A stretch of DNA of 16,506 bases from contig JBHIFB010000064.1 in assembly GCA_046760905.1 (NCBI GenBank), forward strand, positions 1-16,506. Direction: 5' to 3'. The translations under genes were made by a program, and so were the position numbers. This DNA is from JBHIFB01 sp046760905. GTDB lineage: Bacteria > Gemmatimonadota > CAZMKB01. This document shows positions 1 through 7,864 of this stretch, one piece after another; position 1 is the stretch's first letter, and every line of letters begins with the position of its first letter. The notes under the pieces were generated by a model. The model was not told the DNA's origin. It did not search any database and saw only the letters and a program-made list of their open reading frames with translations.

Positions 1-51
1 GTGCTGCGTTTCACTTCCAAGATACGTCACCATATTTGTGAAACGCAGCAC
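1..51. repeat. Perfect 14-bp inverted repeat with 23-nt spacer
   Basis: Positions 1-14 (GTGCTGCGTTTCAC) are the exact reverse complement of 38-51. The left arm begins at the window edge, so it may be longer. The right arm is followed by a moderately T-rich run (TTAGTTTTG). It could be a terminator hairpin for a gene left of the window or an end of a small mobile repeat. The loop is long for a typical intrinsic terminator. No second copy was seen in the window. Confidence 0.6.
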
Positions 52-325
52 TTAGTTTTGATTCCTTGCAAAGTTTTGCTTCTTCAGTGATACACTGTGG
101 CATCAGTCAGAATCAGGGAAAATCTTCTTCGCAGAGTGGATTTTTTTCCAAATCCGATTAAAATTAGATAATAGTGTATCCCCAGGAGAAATTCAGGATC
201 AACCCTGGTTGCGGATTGAAGACTGGCACGGGGGAAGAGACTACAGCTCACTGAGGAACATGGTACATGCGACCCGAAACTTGTAAGGATGAACACAGGG
301 CAGCTAAAAGCCAGGAGTTCTGTAG
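52..325. other. Gene-free leader upstream of the methionine-synthesis gene
   Basis: About 270 bases without a convincing gene. The only long open frame is on the minus strand (84-296); it lacks coding character and recognisable motifs. There is an AT-rich TAGATAAT box at 165-172 that could be a -10 element, but no good -35 lies 16-18 bases upstream. I looked for SAM and SAH riboswitch landmarks and saw none. Confidence 0.4.
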
Positions 326-2167
326 ATGAAAAAGGAAGAACTGAGAGAGATCCTGAAGGACAGCATATTGCTGTTCGACGGGGCGGTCGGAACGATGCTC
401 TATTCCCGAGGGATATACATCAACCGCTGCTTCGACGAGCTTAACATCTCAAAACCCAAGCTGGTCAAAGAAATCCACGATGCTTACCGGAAAGCCAAAG
501 CCGACTGCCTCGAAACAAACACCTTTGGTGCTAACCGCTTCAAGCTCACAGCCCACGGCTTCGGGGAGAAACTGGAGGAGATCAACCACCGTGGTGCTCA
601 ACTTGCTAAGGAGGCTGCCGGTGAAGAGCTCCTCGTGGCTGGCTCTATCGGGCCTCTCGGAATCCGGATCGAGCCGTGGGGGCCAACCTCCGTGGATGAG
701 GCGAAAGAGGCCTTCCTTGAACAGGCGACCGCACTGAAGGGCGGTGGTGTCGACCTCTTCATACTCGAGACCTTCTCGGATCTCAGTGAGATAAGGCAGG
801 CCATCAGAGCATGCCAGGAACTCGGTGATCTGCCGGTAATAGCATCGATGACAATCGGTGACGATGGAAACTCACTGTATGGTACATCTCCCGAGATATT
901 CGCCCAACGGCTGGATGACTGGGGAGCCGACGTGATCGGGATTAACTGCAGCGTCGGTCCCCGCATGATGATGGAGGCTCTCGAGAAGATGGTGAAGGTG
1001 ACCGACAAGCCCATCTCCGTGATGCCAAACGCCGGGACACCGCAGGAGGTTGAAGGAAGGAACATCTACCTGGCCTCGGCAGAATACATGGCGGAATATG
1101 CGAGGCGCTTTATCCAGGCAGGAGCTAAGATAGTCGGCGGATGCTGCGGAACAACGCCTGAGTATATCAGAGCGATGCACAATGCCATCCGCTCTCTGGT
1201 GCCGCAGCAGAGAACCGTATCGGTTGTGGTGGAGAAGAAAGACGTCGAGGAAACCGAGCCTGTTTTGACCGCTGAGAAATCACGCCTCGGTAAGAAAATC
1301 GCCTGCGGCGAATTCGTAGTCACGGTTGAGATCGTCCCGCCCGGAGGTTGCGATGCATCGGGTGTACTGGAAAAGGTAAAACTACTGAAAGAGAATCAGG
1401 TGGACGCGGTGAATGTCCCCGATGGCCCGCGTGCCCTGAGCAGGATGGGTGCACAGCAACTGAGTCTGCTAATTTATCAGCAGGTCGGCATCGAGCCGAT
1501 ACTGCACTACACCTGCAGGGACCGCAACCTGCTTGGAATGGTCTCGGACATGCTCGGGTTGGATGCGGTGGGTTTGAAAAACCTGCTGATCATAACGGGG
1601 GATCCGCCGAAGATGGGTGATTATCCAGATGCCACAGCTGTTTTCGATGTCGACTCCATTGGCCTTGTGAATATCGTGAATTACCTGAACCGTGGAGTGG
1701 ACCTCGGAGGGAATCGAATCGGCAAGCCCACAGGCTACCTGATTGGTGTTGGTGTCAACCCGGGCGCAATCGAGCTGGAAACAGAGATTCGCCGCTTCGA
1801 ATGGAAGGTGAAGGCAGGGGCCGAGTTCGCGATAACACAGCCTGTATTCGACGTTGACATGCTATTGAGCTTCCTGGATAAAATTGAACATGTACGCATA
1901 CCTATCATCGCCGGTATCTGGCCGCTTGTCAGTCTCAGAAACGCCGAGTTCATGAACAACGAGGTCCCGGGCGCCTCGGTTCCGGATGAGATCATGTCCC
2001 GCATGAGAGCGGCGAAAACAAAAGAGGATGCACTGCGGGAGGGGATTTCTATCGCCAGGGAGACCGTTCTCAAGGTCAGGGACAGCGTGGAAGGTATCCA
2101 GGTGTCGGCCCCCTTCGGCAACGTGCAGCATGCGCTGGATGTAATCTCAGTCCTTCAAAATCAGTGA
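326..2167 (+). CDS. Bifunctional homocysteine S-methyltransferase / 5,10-methylenetetrahydrofolate reductase
   Basis: This cytoplasmic protein of 613 residues fuses two one-carbon enzymes. Residues about 10-290 are a homocysteine S-methyltransferase (MetH N-terminal type) domain, with the zinc ligands visible as Cys208 (GINCS) and the Cys273-Cys274 pair in GGCCGT. After a linker (about 295-322), residues about 325-605 form a MetF-type TIM barrel, with Glu335 in VEIVPP and Asp426 in TGDPP at the usual catalytic and flavin positions. Length and order match the YitJ-like bifunctional family (about 610 residues). The cobalamin and SAM-reactivation domains of full MetH are absent, so the methyl donor cannot be read from sequence. 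The ATG has a good AGGAG site at 313-317, 8 bases upstream. The gene is probably its own unit, because a promoter follows it. Confidence 0.92.
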   Translation: MKKEELREILKDSILLFDGAVGTMLYSRGIYINRCFDELNISKPKLVKEIHDAYRKAKADCLETNTFGANRFKLTAHGFGEKLEEINHRGAQLAKEAAGEELLVAGSIGPLGIRIEPWGPTSVDEAKEAFLEQATALKGGGVDLFILETFSDLSEIRQAIRACQELGDLPVIASMTIGDDGNSLYGTSPEIFAQRLDDWGADVIGINCSVGPRMMMEALEKMVKVTDKPISVMPNAGTPQEVEGRNIYLASAEYMAEYARRFIQAGAKIVGGCCGTTPEYIRAMHNAIRSLVPQQRTVSVVVEKKDVEETEPVLTAEKSRLGKKIACGEFVVTVEIVPPGGCDASGVLEKVKLLKENQVDAVNVPDGPRALSRMGAQQLSLLIYQQVGIEPILHYTCRDRNLLGMVSDMLGLDAVGLKNLLIITGDPPKMGDYPDATAVFDVDSIGLVNIVNYLNRGVDLGGNRIGKPTGYLIGVGVNPGAIELETEIRRFEWKVKAGAEFAITQPVFDVDMLLSFLDKIEHVRIPIIAGIWPLVSLRNAEFMNNEVPGASVPDEIMSRMRAAKTKEDALREGISIARETVLKVRDSVEGIQVSAPFGNVQHALDVISVLQNQ

Positions 2168-2198
2168 CAGATGATACCGTACTGAATATTGATTCTGG

Positions 2199-2227
2199 TT
2201 GACAATCCCTACAGTTCCTCATATCAT
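2199..2227 (+). promoter_or_regulatory. Sigma70-like promoter for the glycosyltransferase operon
   Basis: A perfect -35 TTGACA (2199-2204) is followed by exactly 17 bases and then TATCAT (2222-2227), five of six matches to the -10 consensus. It lies in the 116-base gap after the methyltransferase gene and about 50 bases before the GT39 start, so it should start the three-gene glycosylation operon. Confidence 0.7.
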
Positions 2228-2283
2228 CATTGAAAGCATTTGCAGGCCCACGATCGAACAGCGCATGAAGAACCTGGCGAGAG

Positions 2284-3660
2284 ATGAAAGCCAAAACAAT
2301 TCTCCTTGCATGGCTCCTGATCTTCGCCCTACTTGTCGGATCGACACTGAACAATACCAGACCCTATCAGGGTGATGAGTCGATTTACATCACATCGGCA
2401 ATAAGAATGATAGAGGGCGGGAATTATCTGGTGCCTGAATATTTCGGGAACATGAGGTTTCAAAAACCGATCCTTCCGTACTGGGTCACTGTTGCTGGAT
2501 ACAGGATCTTCGGCATACATCTGTGGAGCGGGAGAAGCCTGTTTCTGCTCATATCCTGCATGACATTGATGTTGGTATATCACTTCTCAAAGCTTCTTTC
2601 AGATGATCTGGAATTCTCACTTATGAATGTTTTTCTACTCTCATCCTCAACACTTTTCTTCGAATTCTCACGTGTGTCGATGACCGATCTGCTCCTCACA
2701 TTTTTCATGACTGCGAGCCTTTTTTTCTTCTGCAGGGCGCTGCAAGACCCTGCCAGTCTGAAAAGAAACTACATGATCGCTTATGGAAGCATGGGATGTG
2801 GATTCATGTCGAAGGGCTTTCTTGGAACCATCCCTGTTTTTGCAATGCTGATCTACCTGCTAATAATGAGACCAGGGAATTACAAAAAACATCTTAAAAA
2901 TCTGTTCTCGCCGATCAATCTGCTTATCTTTTCCCTCATCGTTCTCCCATGGTACACTTTCGTCTTCCTTAACTACTCACGGCTCGCCTCGAAGCAATTA
3001 CTCGCAGAATCCTCGCAACTGCTGCCCGATGCCACGTCCATCATAGGCAACACGGCATTCTATGCTAAGATCCTCGTTACAAACTACTTCCCTGTCACCA
3101 CAATAGCTGTGATCATGTTGTTTAAGAGGCGAATCAGGTTCCCGGGAGTTTTCGGGCTACCACTCGCCTACATGATTCTTCTCATGGCGGTTCTTGTATT
3201 CTCAATGAAGCTCAACAAGTCACGGTATCTCTTGACCATGTTCCCGACGCTCACACTCTTTGCAGGCTACACCCTGCATCGGAGCAATATGACAACCACC
3301 ATGCGGAATGTCTCGATAGCCGTGCTTTGTCTTCACGTAGGCTTCTTTCAATTCTATTCCAGCATTTCTGGTGAACCTGTAAAGGAACTGGTTATGTACT
3401 GGAATGAGAATGAGAACGGGGATCTGGCGCTGTTCGGCCTCGACAATAAGAGGATGAGCTGGGCACAAGCCCTGTCAAACGGTAAGTTGATGGATTATAA
3501 CGATGGTATAAAATATTTGATCGTCCCCGAGAAAGAGCTCGGTGGCTTCACCGGTTACGAGGTAATAGCAGACAGGGACCGCATAAAAAAATTGTATATA
3601 GAAGATTTTAAATTCACAAAGGAGAAAAGGAATTTTTACCTGCTGAAGAGGCTTGAATGA
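2284..3660 (+). CDS. GT39 (ArnT/PMT-like) integral-membrane glycosyltransferase
   Basis: A 458-residue polytopic membrane protein. It starts with a hydrophobic segment (about 5-20), followed by a first outer loop carrying the acidic pair Asp31-Glu32 in QGDESIY, the catalytic-loop signature of GT39/PMT enzymes. The phrase KPILPYW about 30 residues further on is also typical. Many hydrophobic segments follow, and the last roughly 100 residues look soluble. Family members use polyprenyl-phosphate-linked sugars on the outer face of the inner membrane to modify lipid A, other glycans or proteins. The stop overlaps the next ATG (ATGA), so translation is coupled to the GT2 enzyme that probably makes its donor. 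The ribosome site is only a weak GAGAG just before the ATG. The sugar and acceptor cannot be told. Confidence 0.85.
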   Translation: MKAKTILLAWLLIFALLVGSTLNNTRPYQGDESIYITSAIRMIEGGNYLVPEYFGNMRFQKPILPYWVTVAGYRIFGIHLWSGRSLFLLISCMTLMLVYHFSKLLSDDLEFSLMNVFLLSSSTLFFEFSRVSMTDLLLTFFMTASLFFFCRALQDPASLKRNYMIAYGSMGCGFMSKGFLGTIPVFAMLIYLLIMRPGNYKKHLKNLFSPINLLIFSLIVLPWYTFVFLNYSRLASKQLLAESSQLLPDATSIIGNTAFYAKILVTNYFPVTTIAVIMLFKRRIRFPGVFGLPLAYMILLMAVLVFSMKLNKSRYLLTMFPTLTLFAGYTLHRSNMTTTMRNVSIAVLCLHVGFFQFYSSISGEPVKELVMYWNENENGDLALFGLDNKRMSWAQALSNGKLMDYNDGIKYLIVPEKELGGFTGYEVIADRDRIKKLYIEDFKFTKEKRNFYLLKRLE

Positions 3661-4370
3661 TCACTTACTCATTGATAATCCCTGTAAATAACGAGCAAGA
3701 GAGTCTGCCGGTGCTGATGGCAGAGATTGATGCCGTGAGACGGAATCTGGCAGGCGAACTTGAGGTGATATTTATAGACGATGGAAGTACCGACAGAAGC
3801 TTCGATGTATTGAAAGAGTTAAGGGATGAGTATGCTTACATAAGAATAATACGATTCGACAAAAGATACGGGCAATCCTCGGCATTCAGTGAAGGCTTCA
3901 AAAGCGCACGGGGAGAGATAATCATCACAATGGATGCTGACCTCCAGAATGATCCCGGGGATATTCTGAAGTTACTCGAATTCTATCCCGATTACGATGT
4001 GATCACGGGCAAGAGGACGAGACGGCGAGACAGTATAATAAAGATCCTCTCCTCGAAGATCGCTAACTCTGCCAGGAACTGGTTAACAGATGAGGACATC
4101 GTGGACACCGGTTGCTCATTGAAGATTTTCAGTGGGAGATATGTGAAAAACTTGAAATTATACGAAGGCCTTCACAGATTCCTTCCGACTCTGTGCAAAC
4201 TCGAAGGTGCGAAGGTGATAGAGGTCGAGGTGTCTCACAGGGAGAGAAGGTTCGGCAAGACCCATTACGGAATCGGCAATCGACTGTTCAGATCCCTCAA
4301 TGATGCATTCGCCGTCCGCTGGATGAAGAAGAGGGCCATGAGATATAAAATCGAAAGGAGAATCGAATGA
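3657..4370 (+). CDS. GT2 polyprenyl-phosphate glycosyltransferase (DPM1/ArnC-like)
   Basis: A 237-residue GT-A fold enzyme. The nucleotide-sugar site is seen as FIDDGSTD (Asp41-Asp42), the metal-binding DxD as DADLQNDP (Asp93, Asp95), the DTGCSLK segment at about 150-156 and the RRFGKTHYG segment at about 198-206, all characteristic of dolichyl- or undecaprenyl-phosphate sugar synthases. There is no C-terminal pair of membrane helices as in GtrB or ArnC, so it probably sits on the cytoplasmic face peripherally; the neighbouring small membrane protein may help anchor it. It overlaps both neighbours by four bases (ATGA), a tight translational coupling. Likely role: loading a sugar from a nucleotide donor onto undecaprenyl phosphate for the GT39 enzyme. 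Confidence 0.88.
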   Translation: MITYSLIIPVNNEQESLPVLMAEIDAVRRNLAGELEVIFIDDGSTDRSFDVLKELRDEYAYIRIIRFDKRYGQSSAFSEGFKSARGEIIITMDADLQNDPGDILKLLEFYPDYDVITGKRTRRRDSIIKILSSKIANSARNWLTDEDIVDTGCSLKIFSGRYVKNLKLYEGLHRFLPTLCKLEGAKVIEVEVSHRERRFGKTHYGIGNRLFRSLNDAFAVRWMKKRAMRYKIERRIE

Positions 4371-4636
4371 TATGGGACTGGTGGGTAGCAATAGGACTGG
4401 TGGCCCAGGCTGCGTTCAGCATGCGTTTTCTGATTCAGTGGATAGCGACTGAACGCAGAAAGCAGAGCTATGTACCGATCTCCTTCTGGCATTTCAGCAT
4501 AATAGGGGGGACGTTGCTTCTGATCTATGCGATACACAGAAGAGACCCGGTGTTCATACTGGGCCAGGTCACCGGTGTTTTCATCTATTCGAGAAACCTG
4601 TATTTTATATATAAGAGCAAAACCCGGAGGGCATAA
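4367..4636 (+). CDS. Small LAB_N (lipid-A-disaccharide synthase N-terminal domain) membrane protein
   Basis: An 89-residue protein with three hydrophobic stretches and the LAB_N signature: AAFSMRFLIQWIATERRKQSYVP, then FWHFSIIGG, then a final GQVTGVFIYSRNLYFIYK. The domain was named from an N-terminal extension of some LpxB proteins, but stand-alone copies commonly sit beside GT2 and GT39 genes, as here. Its exact function is not established. Context suggests a partner in polyprenyl-sugar formation or flipping for envelope glycan modification. The ATG overlaps the GT2 stop (ATGA). Confidence 0.85.
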   Translation: MIWDWWVAIGLVAQAAFSMRFLIQWIATERRKQSYVPISFWHFSIIGGTLLLIYAIHRRDPVFILGQVTGVFIYSRNLYFIYKSKTRRA

Positions 4637-4680
4637 AAGCTGAAAATGGATTCTTATCTTTACCGTTTCAGAGGCGGCCC

Positions 4681-5625
4681 ATGCGGGCTGTGAGAAGAAG
4701 GGGAAATAGGGCGGTTCTCGTGGAGGTCCAGGATCCTCTTCGAGCGGAAGGTGAAGCGTTGATCAGGGTGGATCTTGCCGGCATCTGTGCCACGGACCTG
4801 GAGATACTCAGAGGGTATTTGGAGTTCGATGGCACACTGGGACATGAATTCGTCGGAACGGTGCTCGAAGCACAGGATGAGTCTCTCGTCGGTAAAAGAG
4901 TGGTCGGAGGCATAAACTGCGGATGCAGACGGTGCGAGTTCTGTCGTTCTAATGATTTCAGGCACTGCCCGGAGAGAACGGTGCTCGGCATCTTCAGTCG
5001 GGATGGAGCCTTCGCAAATATGCTGACACTCCCGGAGGAGAACCTGGTAAAAGTTCCCGATCATGTCTGGGATGAAGAAGCCGTCTTCGCCGAGCCGATA
5101 GCCGCCGCTCTCGAAATCACCGAGCAGGAGGAGATCAAACCGCATGAGGATGTGCTCGTGATGGGTGACGGGAAGCTCGGTGCCATCATCGCAATGGTGC
5201 TAAGAGAGGAAGGGGCAAACGTGGTGGTATCGGGCAGGTCTACCAGGAAGCTCGCGCTGCTCGCCGAGCTGGGACTTGAGATCCTCGCTCAAAGTGATCT
5301 TAGGAAGTTCCCTGTTGTAATAGATGCCACCGGTTCTCCCGATGCGCTGATCGAAGCAATCGAGAAGACTCGACCGAGGGGCAGGTTGATACTAAAGACA
5401 ACGTCTCACAAAGATACCACCCTGAACACGAGTCGAATCGTCGTGGATGAGATCACGGTCATCGGTTCGCGGTGTGGGCCGATGGACAAGGCGATAGAAC
5501 TCATAGGGAAAAGATCCCTCCCAACGGGGAAACTCATCACCTCCACCTTCGATCTTTCCCAGGCGCCTGAAGCATTCAGGGTGGCCTCCCTTCCCGATTC
5601 CCTCAAAGTTTTATTGTCACCGTGA
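4681..5625 (+). CDS. Zinc-dependent medium-chain alcohol dehydrogenase (MDR family)
   Basis: A 314-residue MDR oxidoreductase. The catalytic zinc site is seen as Cys36 in GICATD and His55-Glu56 in GHEF. The structural zinc lobe is complete (Cys82, Cys85, Cys88, Cys96, of the form CxxCxxC then C). The Rossmann turn is VMGDGKLG at about 160-167, followed by a basic segment (SGRSTRK) that might favour NADP(H), which is inference. At 314 residues it is shorter than classical 340-350-residue members. The start follows an AGAGGCGG site (4669-4676). It lies 44 bases after the LAB_N gene on the same strand and may be read through from the same promoter. The substrate is unknown; nothing in the neighbourhood identifies it. 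Confidence 0.82.
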   Translation: MRAVRRRGNRAVLVEVQDPLRAEGEALIRVDLAGICATDLEILRGYLEFDGTLGHEFVGTVLEAQDESLVGKRVVGGINCGCRRCEFCRSNDFRHCPERTVLGIFSRDGAFANMLTLPEENLVKVPDHVWDEEAVFAEPIAAALEITEQEEIKPHEDVLVMGDGKLGAIIAMVLREEGANVVVSGRSTRKLALLAELGLEILAQSDLRKFPVVIDATGSPDALIEAIEKTRPRGRLILKTTSHKDTTLNTSRIVVDEITVIGSRCGPMDKAIELIGKRSLPTGKLITSTFDLSQAPEAFRVASLPDSLKVLLSP

Positions 5626-5679
5626 TTTCTTCCCTGAAAGTTATTCGATCAACTACATCAGGTTCCCTATACTAAAACC

Positions 5680-5720
5680 GACCACCATCTCGTCAGAATC
5701 ATGAGTTAAGATGGTGGCCG
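5680..5720. terminator. Hairpin between convergent genes, probably a terminator for the porin
   Basis: CCACCATCT (5682-5690) pairs perfectly with AGATGGTGG (5709-5717). Two further outer pairs (5679-5680 with 5719-5720) sit beyond one mismatch. The loop is 18 bases. Read leftwards the stem is followed by GGTTTTAGT, so it fits best as a terminator of the leftward porin; it could also stop the rightward dehydrogenase transcript, which ends at 5625. The long loop lowers confidence. Confidence 0.5.
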
Positions 5721-5742
5721 TCTTAGATGATCTCAGATACCG

Positions 5743-6771
5743 CTAGATGCTCACCTGGAACTGCAGCAGCAGGACGTCGTTCTTTATGGTGCTACCGGTC
5801 CCCCAGTCGTTCTCCTCTATACGGTGTATATAGTTCACATAGACCATGGCATGGTAGCTCTCGATGTAGCGGTTAAGGCCTATGGTTATCCAGGTCCAGC
5901 GATCGTTACCGGTATCGGTGTTCGGATCCATGACCTCGACCCGTCCCAGGATCCCCACGTGGGGGTTCACCCTGTACTCGGCATGGCCGTATAAACCCAT
6001 GCTCTTCAGGTCATCAGCGCCTCCCGGCTGCTCGTCACGCCCCAGAACCAGCTCACCGTTGACCGTGAATTTCTCGGCGTTCACCAGGCCGAAGAAGCCG
6101 AACCTGTTGTATGCCATGTCCGATTCCTCTGCGAAGAGGAGGTTACCGAGCCAGGTATAGGCACCCACTTTCACCTTCGCGAAATCCGTCTTTGGCTTAT
6201 ATCCGGCGCGCAGAAGGACGTCTTTACCATCGTTGTTGTCATTGATGTTGTTGTTGGGTCCATTGAAGATCCCGGTGGTGATGTCCATGTTCTCAGTCAC
6301 AGTATTCGTCTGGATACCCGTCTGACGCCACACCGCATAGTTGAACCGGCTGTCGATAAGAAATAGTGGATAGTTGATCATGTCAAGCTTCCCGGTGTGA
6401 CGGGGCATGTAATGGGTGAAGTTCGGCAGCCAGCGGCCGACCGATACAGTCGTTTTAGGGATCAGATCGGTGAAGATCATCTTGTAATCAAGAATCCCAA
6501 GACCGTTTCTCATCTCGTTCTGGACGAAGTATTTCACTTTCCCCGGCACCATCTCACCCCAGAAGAGGAATCGAGCCCGATTCAGTGTGAACTGACCGTT
6601 GACCGCAGTTGAATCTTCGGCATTGCTGTAATCGTATCCTGCCTGAAGCACCGTCCCGATCTTGAGCGTACCCTGCCCCACCTTCAGGTCGGCAAGCTGA
6701 GCGTTGCAATCGGCTCTAGCGATAAGCGACAGAACGCTAATGAGAATCACTGGTAAGAAGAATTTTCTCAT
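5743..6771 (-). CDS. Outer-membrane porin, OprO/OprP-like
   Basis: A 342-residue protein with a clear signal peptide (basic MRKFF, hydrophobic core to about residue 17, probable cleavage near NA-Q at about 24-25). The mature part is made of alternating beta-strand segments with short turns rich in Asn, Gly and Asp. The pattern TLNRARFLFWGEMVPGKVKYFVQNE and the later GRWLPNFTHYMPR resemble the phosphate-selective porin O/P family, which forms outer-membrane channels. The selectivity cannot be inferred. A GGAGGT ribosome site lies 7 bases before the ATG (6779-6784). It is transcribed leftwards, convergent to the dehydrogenase gene, probably from the promoter at 7103-7131 through a long leader. 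Confidence 0.8.
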   Translation of the reverse strand: MRKFFLPVILISVLSLIARADCNAQLADLKVGQGTLKIGTVLQAGYDYSNAEDSTAVNGQFTLNRARFLFWGEMVPGKVKYFVQNEMRNGLGILDYKMIFTDLIPKTTVSVGRWLPNFTHYMPRHTGKLDMINYPLFLIDSRFNYAVWRQTGIQTNTVTENMDITTGIFNGPNNNINDNNDGKDVLLRAGYKPKTDFAKVKVGAYTWLGNLLFAEESDMAYNRFGFFGLVNAEKFTVNGELVLGRDEQPGGADDLKSMGLYGHAEYRVNPHVGILGRVEVMDPNTDTGNDRWTWITIGLNRYIESYHAMVYVNYIHRIEENDWGTGSTIKNDVLLLQFQVSI

Positions 6772-7096
6772 TTGAATGACCTCCAGAGATCAATACAATC
6801 GTTTTATGATAGAGATAGAGACCGGTTGAAGTAATTTTTAAGTGGTGGAAAATCTCTGTAAGCTTTAATCCGGGCTGGGGAAGCCCGCAGTTGTTTGCAG
6901 AGCGAGTGTGTATGTCAGTCCCTATCAAGGATCCAGTACTCTTCCCGGCTTCGCCAAGAAGAGGAATCGTTCCCCTCTTAGACCTCCTTGTTGAGGTTCT
7001 CGCCGCCATTTGAGCGCGAGCATTGGCCTGCTATTCTCACTGAGGAGCTAGACTCCTCACTCTGCTTTCCACACACATGCACTATACAGTCTTACG
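6772..7096 (-). ncRNA. Structured 5' leader of the porin mRNA (unclassified)
   Basis: About 325 bases lie between the predicted start of transcription and the porin ATG, with no credible gene. Stems visible on the sequence are TGAGGAG/CTCCTCA (7041-7047 with 7053-7059, 5-nt loop), ACCTC/GAGGT (6982-6986 with 6993-6997), AAGAGG/CCTCTT (6959-6964 with 6974-6979), CTCTTC/GAAGAG (6939-6944 with 6958-6963, with GGC/GCC nested inside) and CGGGCT/AGCCCG (6871-6876 with 6882-6887). Two of these share bases 6959-6963 and cannot form together. I do not recognise a known riboswitch or housekeeping RNA in it. It may be a cis-regulatory leader or a separate small RNA. Confidence 0.35.
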
Positions 7097-7102
7097 CGCG
7101 GC

Positions 7103-7131
7103 AGTATACAACTTTTCCCGGCCAGTGTCAA
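7103..7131 (-). promoter_or_regulatory. Sigma70-like promoter reading left toward the porin
   Basis: On the minus strand a perfect TTGACA (7131-7126) is followed by 17 bases and then TATACT (7108-7103), five of six matches to the -10. Transcription would begin near 7096. The next gene in that direction is the porin, whose ATG is about 325 bases downstream. Confidence 0.65.
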
Positions 7132-7270
7132 TAGTCTTCGAAGCAATCCTCCACTTAATGTTCACAGAAGAACTTTTTAATCCCCCTCTATAACTATGGT
7201 TGGAGGAATCCAGTGAGTCAGGCAGGTATTTTCCGGTCGCTGTGAGTCGCTGACGGAGAGGTTTAAGAGA
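7132..7270. other. Gene-free stretch between mobA and the porin promoter
   Basis: No coding frame is supported here. A weak GTTC/GAAC hairpin followed by five T residues occurs near 7150-7175 on the plus strand, too short a stem to call a terminator. The mobA transcript may end here or run on into the porin leader. Confidence 0.3.
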
Positions 7271-7864
7271 TCATGCGTTCTGACGGGCCTTCTCGAGTTC
7301 TTCGCTCGTATTGATGTTGAAGAAAATCTTATCGGGATCGCCAATGTGGAAGAATTCTTCCTCATCGACGATACGAACGTTGAGTTTGCCATCACGTGTC
7401 AGCTTGAAGAGAGAATACGTTCCCGCCCGGATGAGCTCCTTTACACGAGAAAGACATCCCGCTGAGTATATCCCGACTTGCGGTTGGACGAAGCCTGCTA
7501 GGCGACAGACTGTGATATCGTGGCCGGCAGCTCTCTCCAAGAGAAACAGAAGGAAATCAGCGGTAAGGAAGGGCATGTCGCACGGAAATATCAGCGTCCT
7601 GCCGTAAGCCAGAAGACAGCTGTATAGACCTGCCATGGGTCCCTGACCATCAACGTCTTTGAGCGTTTCTGTACCATTCAAGGACAGCTCATTATCCCCG
7701 CAGGAGACGACCAGAGCGCTGCACTGTCCCCTCCTCTTCACCTCTTCGGCAACACTGATGGCGTGATCTATGAGCCTCTTACCCATTAGGAACTGTAAGC
7801 ACTTTTGTCCACCCATCCTCCTTCCGCTGCCCCCTGCCAGTATGCAAACAGTCGTATCTCTCAT
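7271..7864 (-). CDS. mobA: MobA, molybdenum cofactor guanylyltransferase
   Basis: A 197-residue cytoplasmic nucleotidyltransferase that adds GMP from GTP to molybdopterin to make the MGD cofactor needed by formate dehydrogenase. Seen: the nucleotide-binding ILAGGSGRRMGG at about 8-19 with Lys21 in GGQKC, DGQGPMAGL at about 72-80, the metal-binding FPCDMPFL at 93-100 and FNINTSEEL near the C-terminus. The length matches the family (about 190-200). The frame stays open to a GTG at 7966, but that would add a 34-residue N-terminal tail not typical of MobA and has no ribosome site. The ATG at 7864 puts the P-loop at the usual distance, with a weak GGAAAAAG upstream. It is divergent from fdhD and linked in function to the FDH operon. 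Confidence 0.85.
   Translation of the reverse strand: MRDTTVCILAGGSGRRMGGQKCLQFLMGKRLIDHAISVAEEVKRRGQCSALVVSCGDNELSLNGTETLKDVDGQGPMAGLYSCLLAYGRTLIFPCDMPFLTADFLLFLLERAAGHDITVCRLAGFVQPQVGIYSAGCLSRVKELIRAGTYSLFKLTRDGKLNVRIVDEEEFFHIGDPDKIFFNINTSEELEKARQNA

Noticed and set aside
1..51. An integron attC recombination site
   Set aside because: The arms lack the GTTRRRY/RYYYAAC core sites expected at attC ends, despite the integrase remnant elsewhere in the window.
230..250. A sigma54 promoter (TGGCACG) before the methyltransferase gene
   Set aside because: The -24-like half is present but the TTGC half at the right spacing is absent.
598..1065. Long antisense ORFs inside the methyltransferase, FDH and membrane-subunit genes
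   Set aside because: They lie opposite clearly homologous coding frames and have shadow-type composition with no motifs or ribosome sites.
6737..7009. A 90-residue minus-strand ORF overlapping the porin start
   Set aside because: It has no ribosome site, low-complexity basic composition, runs into the porin signal-peptide region in another frame, and has no recognisable motif.
6990..7060. A tRNA(Sec) gene (selC) on the minus strand of the porin leader
   Set aside because: A TCA triplet lies in a 7-base loop, but the base before it is C rather than U33, and there is no T-arm GTTCRA or acceptor/CCA end.
7145..7180. Intrinsic terminator on the plus strand (GTTC/GAAC with a T run)
   Set aside because: The stem is only four base pairs and no plus-strand gene ends nearby.
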